64,000 bases of DNA from Oceanicoccus sp. (GTDB lineage Bacteria > Pseudomonadota > Gammaproteobacteria > Pseudomonadales > Dasaniaceae): the NCBI RefSeq assembly GCF_029238675.1, contig NZ_JAQWFR010000028.1, positions 111,680-175,679 of the forward strand, given 5' to 3'. Position 1 is the first letter of the stretch. Every line of letters begins with the position of its first letter. The notes beneath the pieces were generated by a model that was not told where the DNA came from, ran no database searches, and saw nothing but the letters and a program-made list of their open reading frames with translations. Below, piece by piece: positions 56,681 through 64,000 of the stretch. The position numbers and the translations under genes were made by a program.

Positions 56681-56724
56681 GCAGGTTAAGCGCCTTTATA
56701 TTAAAGCGCGAAGCATACCCGCAG

Positions 56725-56742
56725 GGTGGAATATATTCCACC
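56725..56742. repeat. Short palindrome family B, copy 2
   Basis: GGTGGAATATATTCCACC, identical to 48935-48952, preceded by GCAG. It lies in the gap between yqiA and cpdA. Confidence 0.85.
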
Positions 56743-56754
56743 AGATAGAAGTAG

Positions 56755-57615
56755 TTAATAACCGCTGGAATGCTCGTAATCGATATCAAACTCAACGCCG
56801 GTGACGCGGGAAATGCCGGTATCAATAGCACCATCGGCATGCAGAGACAGCCAGCGGTAGCCCGGGTTAAGCCGCGCCAGTTTAAAGTCGGGGCTGCTGG
56901 CCGCAAACTGGATACAGCTTGAAGGGGTGGCCATCAAGCTAACACTATTACGCTGTTGGTCAAGCTCTTGGTGGATATGCCCCCAGAGAATCCCGCGCAC
57001 AGATGAGAACTGATCAACCAGCGCAAAAAAAGCATCCGCATTGCGCACCTGCTGGCCATCTAACCAATCGCAGCCAATGGGGATGGGATGGTGATGCATA
57101 CACAGCAGTACGTGTTCGGCCTCGGTGGTTTCAAGGCAGTGTTGTAAAAACTCTAATTCCCCAGCGCTGAAGTTGCCGCCTACCTCACCGGGCGTGGCGG
57201 AATTCAGCATAATGATCTGCCAGTTACCCACCTCGATATTCCGGCCCAGGGCTGGATCACCGGCAAAGGTTTGCTGCATGGCGGGCAAGGCATCGTGATT
57301 GCCCGGCAGCCATAAGATATGGGGGGCCAGATGACCGGTCAGTTGCTGGAAGCGGAGATAGGAAGCGGGTGAACCACCGTTGGAAATATCCCCGGTGGCT
57401 AGCAATAACTCAGCAGATGGGCGCTCGGCTTCAATCAAATCAATCACATGGGCCAGGCTTTGATCGGTATCCATACCCAATAACTCCTCACCCGGCTGGC
57501 CGCCAAGGTGGGAATCGGTGATTTGGACCAACTCTATAGGCCGTTCTGTGTTGTTACGCTCGATCCGCAAGGTGTGCCTCTGATCACTGTTTCGTCGTTG
57601 AAGTCGCTTTGACAA
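56755..57615 (-). CDS. cpdA: 3',5'-cyclic-AMP phosphodiesterase CpdA
   Basis: A 286-residue class III metallophosphodiesterase. Metal ligands are in VQITDSHLGG (DxH), LLATGDISNGGS (GDxxD-like), WLPGNHDALP (GNHD), CMHHHPIPIG and GILWGHIHQE. CpdA hydrolyses cAMP and thereby controls Crp-type signalling. Its presence with a class III cyclase in the same window is noted, although the two genes are 16 kb apart. Confidence 0.94.
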   Translation of the reverse strand: MSKRLQRRNSDQRHTLRIERNNTERPIELVQITDSHLGGQPGEELLGMDTDQSLAHVIDLIEAERPSAELLLATGDISNGGSPASYLRFQQLTGHLAPHILWLPGNHDALPAMQQTFAGDPALGRNIEVGNWQIIMLNSATPGEVGGNFSAGELEFLQHCLETTEAEHVLLCMHHHPIPIGCDWLDGQQVRNADAFFALVDQFSSVRGILWGHIHQELDQQRNSVSLMATPSSCIQFAASSPDFKLARLNPGYRWLSLHADGAIDTGISRVTGVEFDIDYEHSSGY

Positions 57616-57738
57616 TAACTAACCTGAGGCAAGCTATTGATATTTCCCTATTTAACGACTGAAGCACAATAAAATCCAGTAACTATTCCCACTCCGGGGG
57701 CATAATCCAATGATGTCACTCGTTTAATGGCCGAAAAC

Positions 57739-58206
57739 TCACAAGGACTGGAAGCACAACCCGCTATCATCCAATGCATGTCCATATTTTAGACAGTGAC
57801 TCAGCCATTCACCGAGAAATAGGTTGAGTTGAATTTTTTCGTCCTGCTGGAACATCTTTTCATTGGGATATTCGTAGCTGGCATGAAGGGCGCGATGGGC
57901 ATCATAGGAAACTACTTCAGCCATTTGGGCATCGTGGTAGACACGCAGGGAAAAGCTGGGGGCGGTAGTCCAGGGCTTTTTACCCTGGGCTGAAGGCAAT
58001 TGGCTGATGTCCACCATCGTGGTGTATTTGCAGCGCTCGGTAACATCAATACGAATTTGCGCTGGCTGGCCACCGCTTAGCTCAACACCAAACAGGCGTT
58101 GGTCCATGGTGGCCATATCTGGCAGCAGCTGCATTATGCGGGCATAATTTGCCTCGCACTCTGCCATTTGCCCTGCCAAATCAACGGTGTATTTCTTTTT
58201 TAGCAT
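57739..58206 (-). CDS. yqiB: YqiB-like protein (DUF1249)
   Basis: A 155-residue protein of the DUF1249 family: YTVDLAGQMAECEANYARIMQLLPDM at the N-terminus, then RIDVTERCKYTTMVDISQ and LRVYHDAQMAEVVSYDAHRALHASYEYPN. The function is unknown. I chose the ATG of MLKKKYTVD; the longer frame runs through two small palindromes. The nudF gene that separates yqiB and tolC in E. coli is absent here. Confidence 0.9.
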   Translation of the reverse strand: MLKKKYTVDLAGQMAECEANYARIMQLLPDMATMDQRLFGVELSGGQPAQIRIDVTERCKYTTMVDISQLPSAQGKKPWTTAPSFSLRVYHDAQMAEVVSYDAHRALHASYEYPNEKMFQQDEKIQLNLFLGEWLSHCLKYGHALDDSGLCFQSL

Positions 58207-58216
58207 ATACGATGCA

Positions 58217-58258
58217 GGATTATAATCCGGCCTACTGTAGGGTGGATTACAATCCACC
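58217..58258. repeat. Pair of short palindromes (family B, copy 3)
   Basis: GGATTATAATCC at 58217-58228 and GGTGGATTACAATCCACC at 58241-58258, the latter preceded by GTAG like other copies. They lie in the divergent yqiB/tolC region, so they could affect either promoter. The rest of this 259-base region shows no further clear signal. Confidence 0.8.
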
Positions 58259-58465
58259 ATTAACATTCAAGTCATCAAAACAAAGTCTAGCAGTTTTGTA
58301 CTGCCGCGGCCTTAACAAAACAACATTGGCCAACTTAATTAAAATGTAGCGCTTATTCACCCTGTAAAGTAGGGCTTTGTGAAGCAGTTTGCTACACTTA
58401 GCGCAAAATTGAGCTCACTAACTGAGCCTAGAATAGAAAGCGCCACTTCATCTAAGGATTAATCA

Positions 58466-59878
58466 ATGAAACGTTTGATACACCCTCTGTCATTGGCTAT
58501 TGCATTATATACAGGCAGTACGCTCACCTATGCTGATACGTTAGCAGATATATACGAGCAAGCCCTGCAAAACGATCCAAAACTCAAAGGCGCTGAAGCG
58601 ACCTACCGGGCTAATATTGAAACGCAAGAGCAGGCATTTTCCAGTTTGCTACCACAGATTAATGCGTCGGGAGAATATCGTGAGAGTGACACGACCGATG
58701 TGAGCAGTGGTTCGACCTTCGCAGGTCTGGATAGAGACGATGATACTGAATCAGGCCGCACCACATTAAACCTAAGCCTTAATCAAACTTTATTTGATTT
58801 ATCCGCATGGTTCAAATTTCAGCAAGGTAAAGAGATTACTAAACAGGCTGCAGCCCAATTAGCCTATGATCAACAGGATGTCATCGTCCGTGTTGCAGAA
58901 GCCTACTTTGATGTTCTGCGGGCGCTCGACAATCTTGAAGCTTCAAGAGCTGAAGAAAGAGCGACTAAACGCCAATTAGAACAAATTCAGCAACGTTTTG
59001 ATGTTGGTTTAATCGCTATTACCGATGTGCATGAAGCTCGTGCAGTTTATGATTCAACGGTGGTTGCGCGCTTAACGGATGAAGGTAATTTGGGCACTTC
59101 ATACGAATCCCTGACTGTACTAACCGGCCAGAGCCATGAAAACTTATGGCTGTTAAATAAAGATTACCCGGTGGTTGACCCCGACCCCAAATCCCGCGAT
59201 GAATGGGTACAGTTTTCCTTAAAAAATAACAATGCTTTAAAAGCTTCTTTGTTTGGCATGGAAGCTGCCAAAAAAAATGCCTCCTCTAAAAAGATGGGCC
59301 ATGCTCCTAAACTAACGGGCAATATCACTTACACTGACTTTGAAGAAGACGGTGACAGCATTAATAACATCGATGATACGGTAAGAAATTTTGAAACAAA
59401 GTCTGATGGTTACGCCTGGAGCGTTAGATTATCCGTTCCACTTTATTCCGGTGGTGGCGTTAGCGCCCAGCGTCGTCAGGCTTATGAGAAATACAATGTC
59501 GCCCTACAAAATAAAATCGAAACCCAGCGCAGTGTTATTCGCAATGCCCGTGCATCACATATCACTGTAGTGACCGATGTGCAGCGAGTAAAAGCACGCC
59601 AACAGGCGATTGTCTCTACCAGCAGTGCACTAGATGCCACCGAAGCGGGCTACGAAGTGGGCACGCGTAATATTGTTGATGTACTGCAAGCCCAGCGTTC
59701 TTTATTTGCGTCTATACGCGATTATTCTAACTCGCGTTATAACTATGTCATCAATATGTTAAAACTGAAACGTGCAGCGGGGACATTAACACCACAGGAT
59801 GTTTACGATATTAATAAGTGGATGGTTGAGCCAGGCGCATCTACAGTTAGCCAGTACCAAAAGTATTTAAGCGAATAA
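58466..59878 (+). CDS. tolC: Outer membrane efflux channel TolC
   Basis: A 470-residue TolC-family protein with a signal peptide (SLAIALYTGSTLTYA) and the repeated helix-barrel pattern: DTLADIYEQALQNDPKLKGAEATYRANIE near the start, and RYNYVINMLKLKRAAGTLTPQDV near the end. It forms the trimeric channel for type I secretion and RND or MFP efflux. The location opposite yqiB-cpdA-parE identifies it as TolC rather than another efflux protein. Confidence 0.93.
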   Translation: MKRLIHPLSLAIALYTGSTLTYADTLADIYEQALQNDPKLKGAEATYRANIETQEQAFSSLLPQINASGEYRESDTTDVSSGSTFAGLDRDDDTESGRTTLNLSLNQTLFDLSAWFKFQQGKEITKQAAAQLAYDQQDVIVRVAEAYFDVLRALDNLEASRAEERATKRQLEQIQQRFDVGLIAITDVHEARAVYDSTVVARLTDEGNLGTSYESLTVLTGQSHENLWLLNKDYPVVDPDPKSRDEWVQFSLKNNNALKASLFGMEAAKKNASSKKMGHAPKLTGNITYTDFEEDGDSINNIDDTVRNFETKSDGYAWSVRLSVPLYSGGGVSAQRRQAYEKYNVALQNKIETQRSVIRNARASHITVVTDVQRVKARQQAIVSTSSALDATEAGYEVGTRNIVDVLQAQRSLFASIRDYSNSRYNYVINMLKLKRAAGTLTPQDVYDINKWMVEPGASTVSQYQKYLSE

Positions 59879-59884
59879 CTGCCC

Positions 59885-59987
59885 CGTCATTCCCGCGAAG
59901 GCGGGAACCCAGGCTGCATGCTTATACTTTTATTTCCGCTGAAGCGGAAATCTAAAGCGCTGGATTCCCGCCTTCGCGGGAATGACG
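59885..59987. repeat. Dispersed palindromic element, full-length (103 bp)
   Basis: It lies between the convergent tolC and waaA genes, beginning seven bases after the tolC stop. Its right-end 36 bases encode the last 11 residues and stop of waaA. Confidence 0.95.
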
Positions 59988-61247
59988 GTTCTTTTCTATC
60001 TCTAATATCAATCTATCCAATGCCCCGCGGTTTTCTTCTACCACCGCTTTAGCATTAGCGCCCATCTCGTTTCGTAGTGATTCAGACTGCCCGAGCAGTA
60101 ACAATTTTTCTGCCAAAAGATTAGCATCACTAACCATCAATAAAGCAGAACGCTGCTGTAATAAACGGCTAGCTTCGGCAAAATTAAAATCACTCTCACC
60201 AGTGATGATAGGTAGCGACCAGGCCGCAGGCTCTAACATATTATGGCCACCGGAATTAATCAGGCTGCCGCCGACAAACACCATATCGGCGCAACCACAG
60301 AGTAATAACAACTCACCCATGGTGTCGCCTACTAATACATTTGTTGCTGCACTGACGGTATCGTTGTTTGAACGGCGTGCAACAGAAAACCTTTGCTCAC
60401 AAAGATTAACCACTTGGTCAAAGCGTTCGGGATGTCGAGGCACAATAATTAATAAAGCATCAGATATCTTTTCTATCACCTGCTTAAACGCATCAAGAAT
60501 AATTTCATCCTCACCTTGATGGGTGCTGGCAGCCATAATAATTAAACGCTGGCCGTGATTGCTCCACTGTTGTTTAAGCGGTTCTGCCTTTGCTATTAAC
60601 GCCTTATCAATCACCACATCAAATTTAATACTGCCGCTAACTTCGACTTTATTTTCTGCTAAACCCAGGGCCAAAAACCTATCCGCGTCTGCCTTATTCT
60701 GGGCTACCACTTTGCTTAAGTTATTTAACATCGGCCCCGTTAACCAACTTAAACGCTGATACCCCGCCGCTGATTTTTCAGACAAGCGCGCATTGGCCAA
60801 TACCACTGGGATGGAAGACTGGCGACAATAGTGAATGGTATTGGGCCAAAGTTCCGTTTCCATAATTACTAACAGTTTGGGTTGTACGCGGGTTAAAAAC
60901 CGCTGGATAGCACCGGGTAAATCATAGGGTGCATACACATGAAAAACCGAATCACCCAATAAGGCCTTTACTCGATCAGAGCCTGTGGGGGTCATGGTGG
61001 TCACCACGATCGCGGCATCGGGGTATTGCTGTTGCAGACGTTTAATAAGGGGAGCGGCAGCAATGGTTTCTCCCACCGAGACAGAGTGTACCCAGATGGT
61101 ATTGTTAAGCTTGGGGGCGATAAAAAAACCAAAGCGCTCGGCTATACGCTGGCCATAAGCCGGCGCCTTACTGGCACGGTAGGCTAAGCGTAGCAGGATC
61201 AGGGGCGTGATCAGGTAAAAAAACACACTGTAGAGGTAACGAGCCAT
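59952..61247 (-). CDS. waaA: 3-deoxy-D-manno-octulosonic acid transferase
   Basis: A 431-residue GT30 enzyme that adds Kdo to lipid IVA in LPS synthesis. The N-terminal membrane-associated helix (YLYSVFFYLITPLILLRL) is typical, followed by WVHSVSVGETIAAAPLI, TTMTPTGSDRV, ETELWPN, and the donor-site motif GGSLINSGGHNMLEPAAW. Oddity: residues 421-431 (RHSREGGNPAL) and the stop are encoded by a palindromic repeat, in the same frame as for the hydrolase and phosphorylase genes. Confidence 0.95.
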   Translation of the reverse strand: MARYLYSVFFYLITPLILLRLAYRASKAPAYGQRIAERFGFFIAPKLNNTIWVHSVSVGETIAAAPLIKRLQQQYPDAAIVVTTMTPTGSDRVKALLGDSVFHVYAPYDLPGAIQRFLTRVQPKLLVIMETELWPNTIHYCRQSSIPVVLANARLSEKSAAGYQRLSWLTGPMLNNLSKVVAQNKADADRFLALGLAENKVEVSGSIKFDVVIDKALIAKAEPLKQQWSNHGQRLIIMAASTHQGEDEIILDAFKQVIEKISDALLIIVPRHPERFDQVVNLCEQRFSVARRSNNDTVSAATNVLVGDTMGELLLLCGCADMVFVGGSLINSGGHNMLEPAAWSLPIITGESDFNFAEASRLLQQRSALLMVSDANLLAEKLLLLGQSESLRNEMGANAKAVVEENRGALDRLILEIEKNRHSREGGNPAL

Positions 61248-61388
61248 AGAAACCTGGGGCTTATAAATAAGATTAATAAATGGGGTTTATAAATAATGCC
61301 GTGAAGCATAGCGATTTAACTGGGCAGTGACCAGCCCTGCTGAAACAGGATATACTTACAGCCCCTAATGCTTCTAACTAAAGACTTA

Positions 61389-62603
61389 ATGACTTCCAAC
61401 ACAGCAACTGTAGATATTGCCATTATTGGCGGCGGCATAGCGGGCTTATGGCTGCTTAACCGCTTATGCAATGACGGCTATAACGCCATTTTATTTGAAC
61501 AGGGTGACTTGGGGGGCGCGCAAACTATTGCGTCCCAGGGCATGATCCATGGCGGTATTAAATATGCGTTAGGGGGCGCCCTGACTGGAGCCTCAGAAGC
61601 CATTGCCGATATGCCTGACCACTGGCGTCGCTGCCTTGAGGGTGAAGGTGATGTGGATTTGCAGCAAGCTAAAGTGCTTAGTGAACATTTTTATATGTGG
61701 TCTACCCAGTCTATCACTTCCAGGGTGACTTCCTTTTTTGCCAGCAAGGTGACCCGTGGGCGGGTGGATAATGTTAGCAAGGCAGACCGCCCCGCCGTTT
61801 TTCAGGATAAGGCCTTTACCGGCAGCTTATATAAGTTGGTGGATTTAGTACTGGATGTGCCCTCGGTGGTGAATGCGCTGGCGGATAATTGCCGTGGCCG
61901 TATTTTTTCTATTGACTGGCAGCGCAGTAAATTTACCCAAAAGGCAGATGGTTCGGTGGATACGCTGGTAGCCAGTGATGGTGAACATTCGGTTACTCTC
62001 ACAGCCAATCAATTTGTATTTACCGCCGGTGAAGGCAATGAGCAACTTTGCGCGATGCTGTCGATTAAAAAACCAGCCATGCAACGTCGCCCCTTAAAGC
62101 AGGTGTTAGTCAAACATCACTACCCCCATGCTCTTTATGCCCACTGTATGGGCAGTAACCCATCGCCGCGCTTAACTATTTCCAGCCATGCAACTGAAGA
62201 CGGCAAGAACGTTTGGTATCTGGGCGGTGATCTGGCGACGGAGGGAACTGCACTCAGCGATGAAGTATTAATTGAAAATGCCAAAGCCGAGCTTAAAGAT
62301 TTATTTCCGTGGCTGGACTTTAGTAAAAGTGAATGGACAGTGCTGTACGTTGACCGTGCAGAGCCGAAACAAAAAGGTTTGATTAAACCCGACAAAGCCT
62401 TTGCTGAAACCGCTAAAGAGTCTGGCAATGTGATTGTTAGCTGGCCCACCAAGTTAACGCTGGCGCCCAATATGTCGGATGAAGTTTGTGATTTATTAAA
62501 GCGGCAAAACATTTCACCCAGTCACAACGCTATTCCTGTAACGCTTGGCCATTTTAAAACACCGGTTATTGGTACCCCCTGTTGGGAAACCCTTTTTAAA
62601 TGA
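61389..62603 (+). CDS. FAD-dependent oxidoreductase (DAO family)
   Basis: A flavoprotein of about 404 residues with the dinucleotide-binding motif DIAIIGGGIAGLWLLNRL, an FEQGDLGGAQTIASQGMIHGGIKYA segment that resembles glycerol-3-phosphate dehydrogenase/DAO enzymes, and a C-terminal NVIVSWPTKLTLAPNM region. The substrate is unknown. The stop overlaps the next gene's start (ATGA), so it is coupled to an aldo/keto reductase. An ATG 21 bases upstream is a possible alternative start; neither has a strong ribosome site. Confidence 0.82.
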   Translation: MTSNTATVDIAIIGGGIAGLWLLNRLCNDGYNAILFEQGDLGGAQTIASQGMIHGGIKYALGGALTGASEAIADMPDHWRRCLEGEGDVDLQQAKVLSEHFYMWSTQSITSRVTSFFASKVTRGRVDNVSKADRPAVFQDKAFTGSLYKLVDLVLDVPSVVNALADNCRGRIFSIDWQRSKFTQKADGSVDTLVASDGEHSVTLTANQFVFTAGEGNEQLCAMLSIKKPAMQRRPLKQVLVKHHYPHALYAHCMGSNPSPRLTISSHATEDGKNVWYLGGDLATEGTALSDEVLIENAKAELKDLFPWLDFSKSEWTVLYVDRAEPKQKGLIKPDKAFAETAKESGNVIVSWPTKLTLAPNMSDEVCDLLKRQNISPSHNAIPVTLGHFKTPVIGTPCWETLFK

Positions 62604-63412
62604 GCGGGTCATTAATCACACGCCCCTTTGGCGATACCGGTATTAACGTTAGCCCTATTGGTTTAGGTACGGTAAAACTTGGGCGTGACCAAGGTGTTAA
62701 ATACCCTAACGGTTTTACTATTCCTGATGATAAAGCCGCCAGTCAGTTAATTGACCTTGCCCGTGATCTTGGGGTTAACCTGATTGATACCGCTCCTGCT
62801 TATGGTATTAGCGAACAGCGCCTGGGACCTTTATTAAAAGGCCAGCGGCAGGATTGGGTAATTTGCTCAAAGGTCGGTGAAGAATTTAATCATGGCGAAT
62901 CTTCTTTTGATTTTAGTGCCAAACATACGCGTTTTAGTATTGAGCGCAGTTTAAAACGGCTGCATACCGATTTCATTGATATGGTACTTGTTCATTCTGA
63001 TGGCAATGATTTAAATGTGATTGAGCAGCAGGAAGTATTAGATGAGTTACAGCGCTGTAAACAGGAAGGTTTAATTCGAGCTTATGGTGTATCGACTAAA
63101 ACGGTGGATGGCGGGCTACGAGCAGCGGAAAAAACGGATGCTGTTATGGCTACCTTTAATCTTGATTATAAAGATGAAAAACCAGTGATTGATTACTGCG
63201 AGAAAAATAACAAGGGCTTATTAATCAAAAAAGCCTTTGCCAGTGGGCATATTTGTTTGGAAGGGGAAGATCCGATACAGGCCAGTATGGATTTTATTTT
63301 TTCGCATGCCGGTGTTAGCAGTGCGATTGTCGGGACAATTAATCCCGATCATTTAAAAGCAAATGTTGCGGCGGTAGTTAAAGCGCTGGCTAAAAATACC
63401 GCCTCCGTTTGA
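62600..63412 (+). CDS. Aldo/keto reductase
   Basis: A 270-residue AKR-superfamily protein, an NAD(P)H-dependent carbonyl reductase of (beta/alpha)8 fold. The catalytic tetrad is visible: Asp and Tyr in NLIDTAPAYG, Lys in VICSKVGEE and His in MVLVHSDGND. YGVSTKTVDG and SSAIVGTINPDHL match the cofactor-binding part. It is translationally coupled to the FAD oxidoreductase, suggesting a two-step oxidation/reduction of one metabolite. The substrate is unknown. Confidence 0.88.
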   Translation: MSGSLITRPFGDTGINVSPIGLGTVKLGRDQGVKYPNGFTIPDDKAASQLIDLARDLGVNLIDTAPAYGISEQRLGPLLKGQRQDWVICSKVGEEFNHGESSFDFSAKHTRFSIERSLKRLHTDFIDMVLVHSDGNDLNVIEQQEVLDELQRCKQEGLIRAYGVSTKTVDGGLRAAEKTDAVMATFNLDYKDEKPVIDYCEKNNKGLLIKKAFASGHICLEGEDPIQASMDFIFSHAGVSSAIVGTINPDHLKANVAAVVKALAKNTASV

Positions 63413-63416
63413 TTCC

Positions 63417-64000
63417 TTACAGGCTTAACTGCCATCCCAGAACAACTGAATAATCCATTTCCATTTGTGGGCCATTTAAATCCTGGTAAACCGGCTTAAT
63501 TAATTCCAGGGCTAAACGATTGGTTTTGGTTCCAGGCAGAATCCAGTTAACACCCGCTGCAAGATCAAAACGCTGGCCACCGCGTAAATCCGGGTCGGCG
63601 GTTGGCACCATAGTTTTCATCATCGGATTCAGTTTTTCATCTTCGCCATCGATATCATCCCAGTATTCGTAGACACCACGAACTGACCAGCTAAAGGTGT
63701 CGGCAAAAGGACGAGCATACCAGGCCGTCGCCATAATGCGATCACCCAAGGTGTAGCCGTTGTCGTTTTCATCCAAACGCAAAGTGGCAATAGTTTGCGC
63801 ACCCCAGGAGTAAGTGGGCTGGCTAACGGTATAGGTTAGGCCCGGCTTGATATCGTAAGTACCAGAACCCAGTTGCATGGAATATGGCAGCTGAACTTCA
63901 TTGCCCATGCTCATACCAGTGACATCTTTTTCATCAATAGAGCCGGTGGGCAGGCTCAGGGTCATATTTAAAATCAGGGTGCTGTCGTCGGTTTGGTTTA
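63417..64000 (-). CDS. Outer-membrane beta-barrel protein (phenol-MetA-like), 3' part
   Basis: The gene continues past the right edge; an internal ATG at 63965 is not the start because the frame stays open (NQTDDSTLILN before it). The visible 194 residues alternate beta strands with LSLPTGSIDEKD, SGTYDIKPGLTYTV, YTLGDRIMATAWYARPF and ELIKPVYQDLNGPQMEMDYSVVLGWQLSL, typical of the MetA-pathway phenol degradation/transporter family of outer-membrane proteins. The function is unknown. It is convergent with the aldo/keto reductase gene, four bases apart. Confidence 0.75.
   Translation of the reverse strand, partial: NQTDDSTLILNMTLSLPTGSIDEKDVTGMSMGNEVQLPYSMQLGSGTYDIKPGLTYTVSQPTYSWGAQTIATLRLDENDNGYTLGDRIMATAWYARPFADTFSWSVRGVYEYWDDIDGEDEKLNPMMKTMVPTADPDLRGGQRFDLAAGVNWILPGTKTNRLALELIKPVYQDLNGPQMEMDYSVVLGWQLSL

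Noticed and set aside
191..59987. Repeated GC-rich palindromes as a CRISPR array
   Set aside because: Copies are kilobases apart, palindromic and variable, with no regular spacers and no cas genes.

Overview
The window is chromosomal DNA of a free-living, probably marine, gammaproteobacterium. Gene order points to the Pseudomonas/Cellvibrionales side of the class: pilT-pilU divergent from yggS-proC-yggT-metX-metW, ndk-rlmN-pilW-rodZ-ispG-hisS-yfgM-bamB-der, tolC/yqiB-cpdA-yqiA-parE, and tesA/ybbA-ybbP. Base composition looks even. I see no phage, insertion sequence, CRISPR array, rRNA or tRNA. The genus cannot be fixed from the sequence alone.

Layout. 1-9.2 kb: thiolase 3' end, YbfF-type hydrolase, orphan lipoprotein, MatB-like acyl-CoA synthetase with a class II aldolase, Bax-like hydrolase, YbbAP exporter and TesA. 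9.3-14.4 kb: YgjP-like protease, RecQ, BioA and a beta-propeller hydrolase. 14.5-20.6 kb: AraC-type regulator, acyl-CoA dehydrogenase and FadB-like beta-oxidation protein, a newly spotted 58-residue lipoprotein gene and a hot-dog thioesterase. 20.8-34 kb: a long minus-strand housekeeping series from pilT/pilU through sufA-sufT-sufE, ndk, rlmN, pilW, rodZ, ispG, hisS, yfgM and bamB to der. 34.1-39.3 kb: yggS, proC, yggT, metX, metW, a DUF4426 gene and rdgB. 39.3-43 kb: YdcH-like protein, a cyclase-PilZ fusion, a SEC-C protein, ribE and two tiny candidate genes. 43-49 kb: a stand-alone NIT-domain protein, then a nitrate-type ABC transporter and porin operon behind a near-consensus sigma-54 promoter. 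49-53.9 kb: a four-gene glucosylglycerate operon (kinase, phosphatase, synthase, phosphorylase). 54-64 kb: parE-yqiA-cpdA-yqiB, tolC, waaA, an FAD oxidoreductase with an aldo/keto reductase, and the 3' part of an outer-membrane protein gene.

The most interesting part is 43-54 kb. The nitrate operon carries a sigma-54 promoter and an NtrC-like site. The neighbouring glucosylglycerate operon has a perfect TGCAC-N7-GTGCA NtrC-type dyad upstream and encodes a closed cycle: glycerate to 3-phosphoglycerate to glucosyl-3-phosphoglycerate to glucosylglycerate, and back to glycerate plus glucose-1-phosphate. Glucosylglycerate is known as a compatible solute made under salt stress with nitrogen shortage, so shared nitrogen control is a plausible but untested reading.

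The second theme is a dispersed palindromic element of about 103 bp, with some twelve full, deleted or decayed copies. It lies between genes, often at 3' ends. In three unrelated genes (the hydrolase, the glucosylglycerate phosphorylase and waaA) its first base starts an identical-frame 11-residue tail of the RHSRxGGNPxL type and supplies the stop codon. A second, shorter palindrome family (GGTGGAATATATTCCACC and relatives) is also present.
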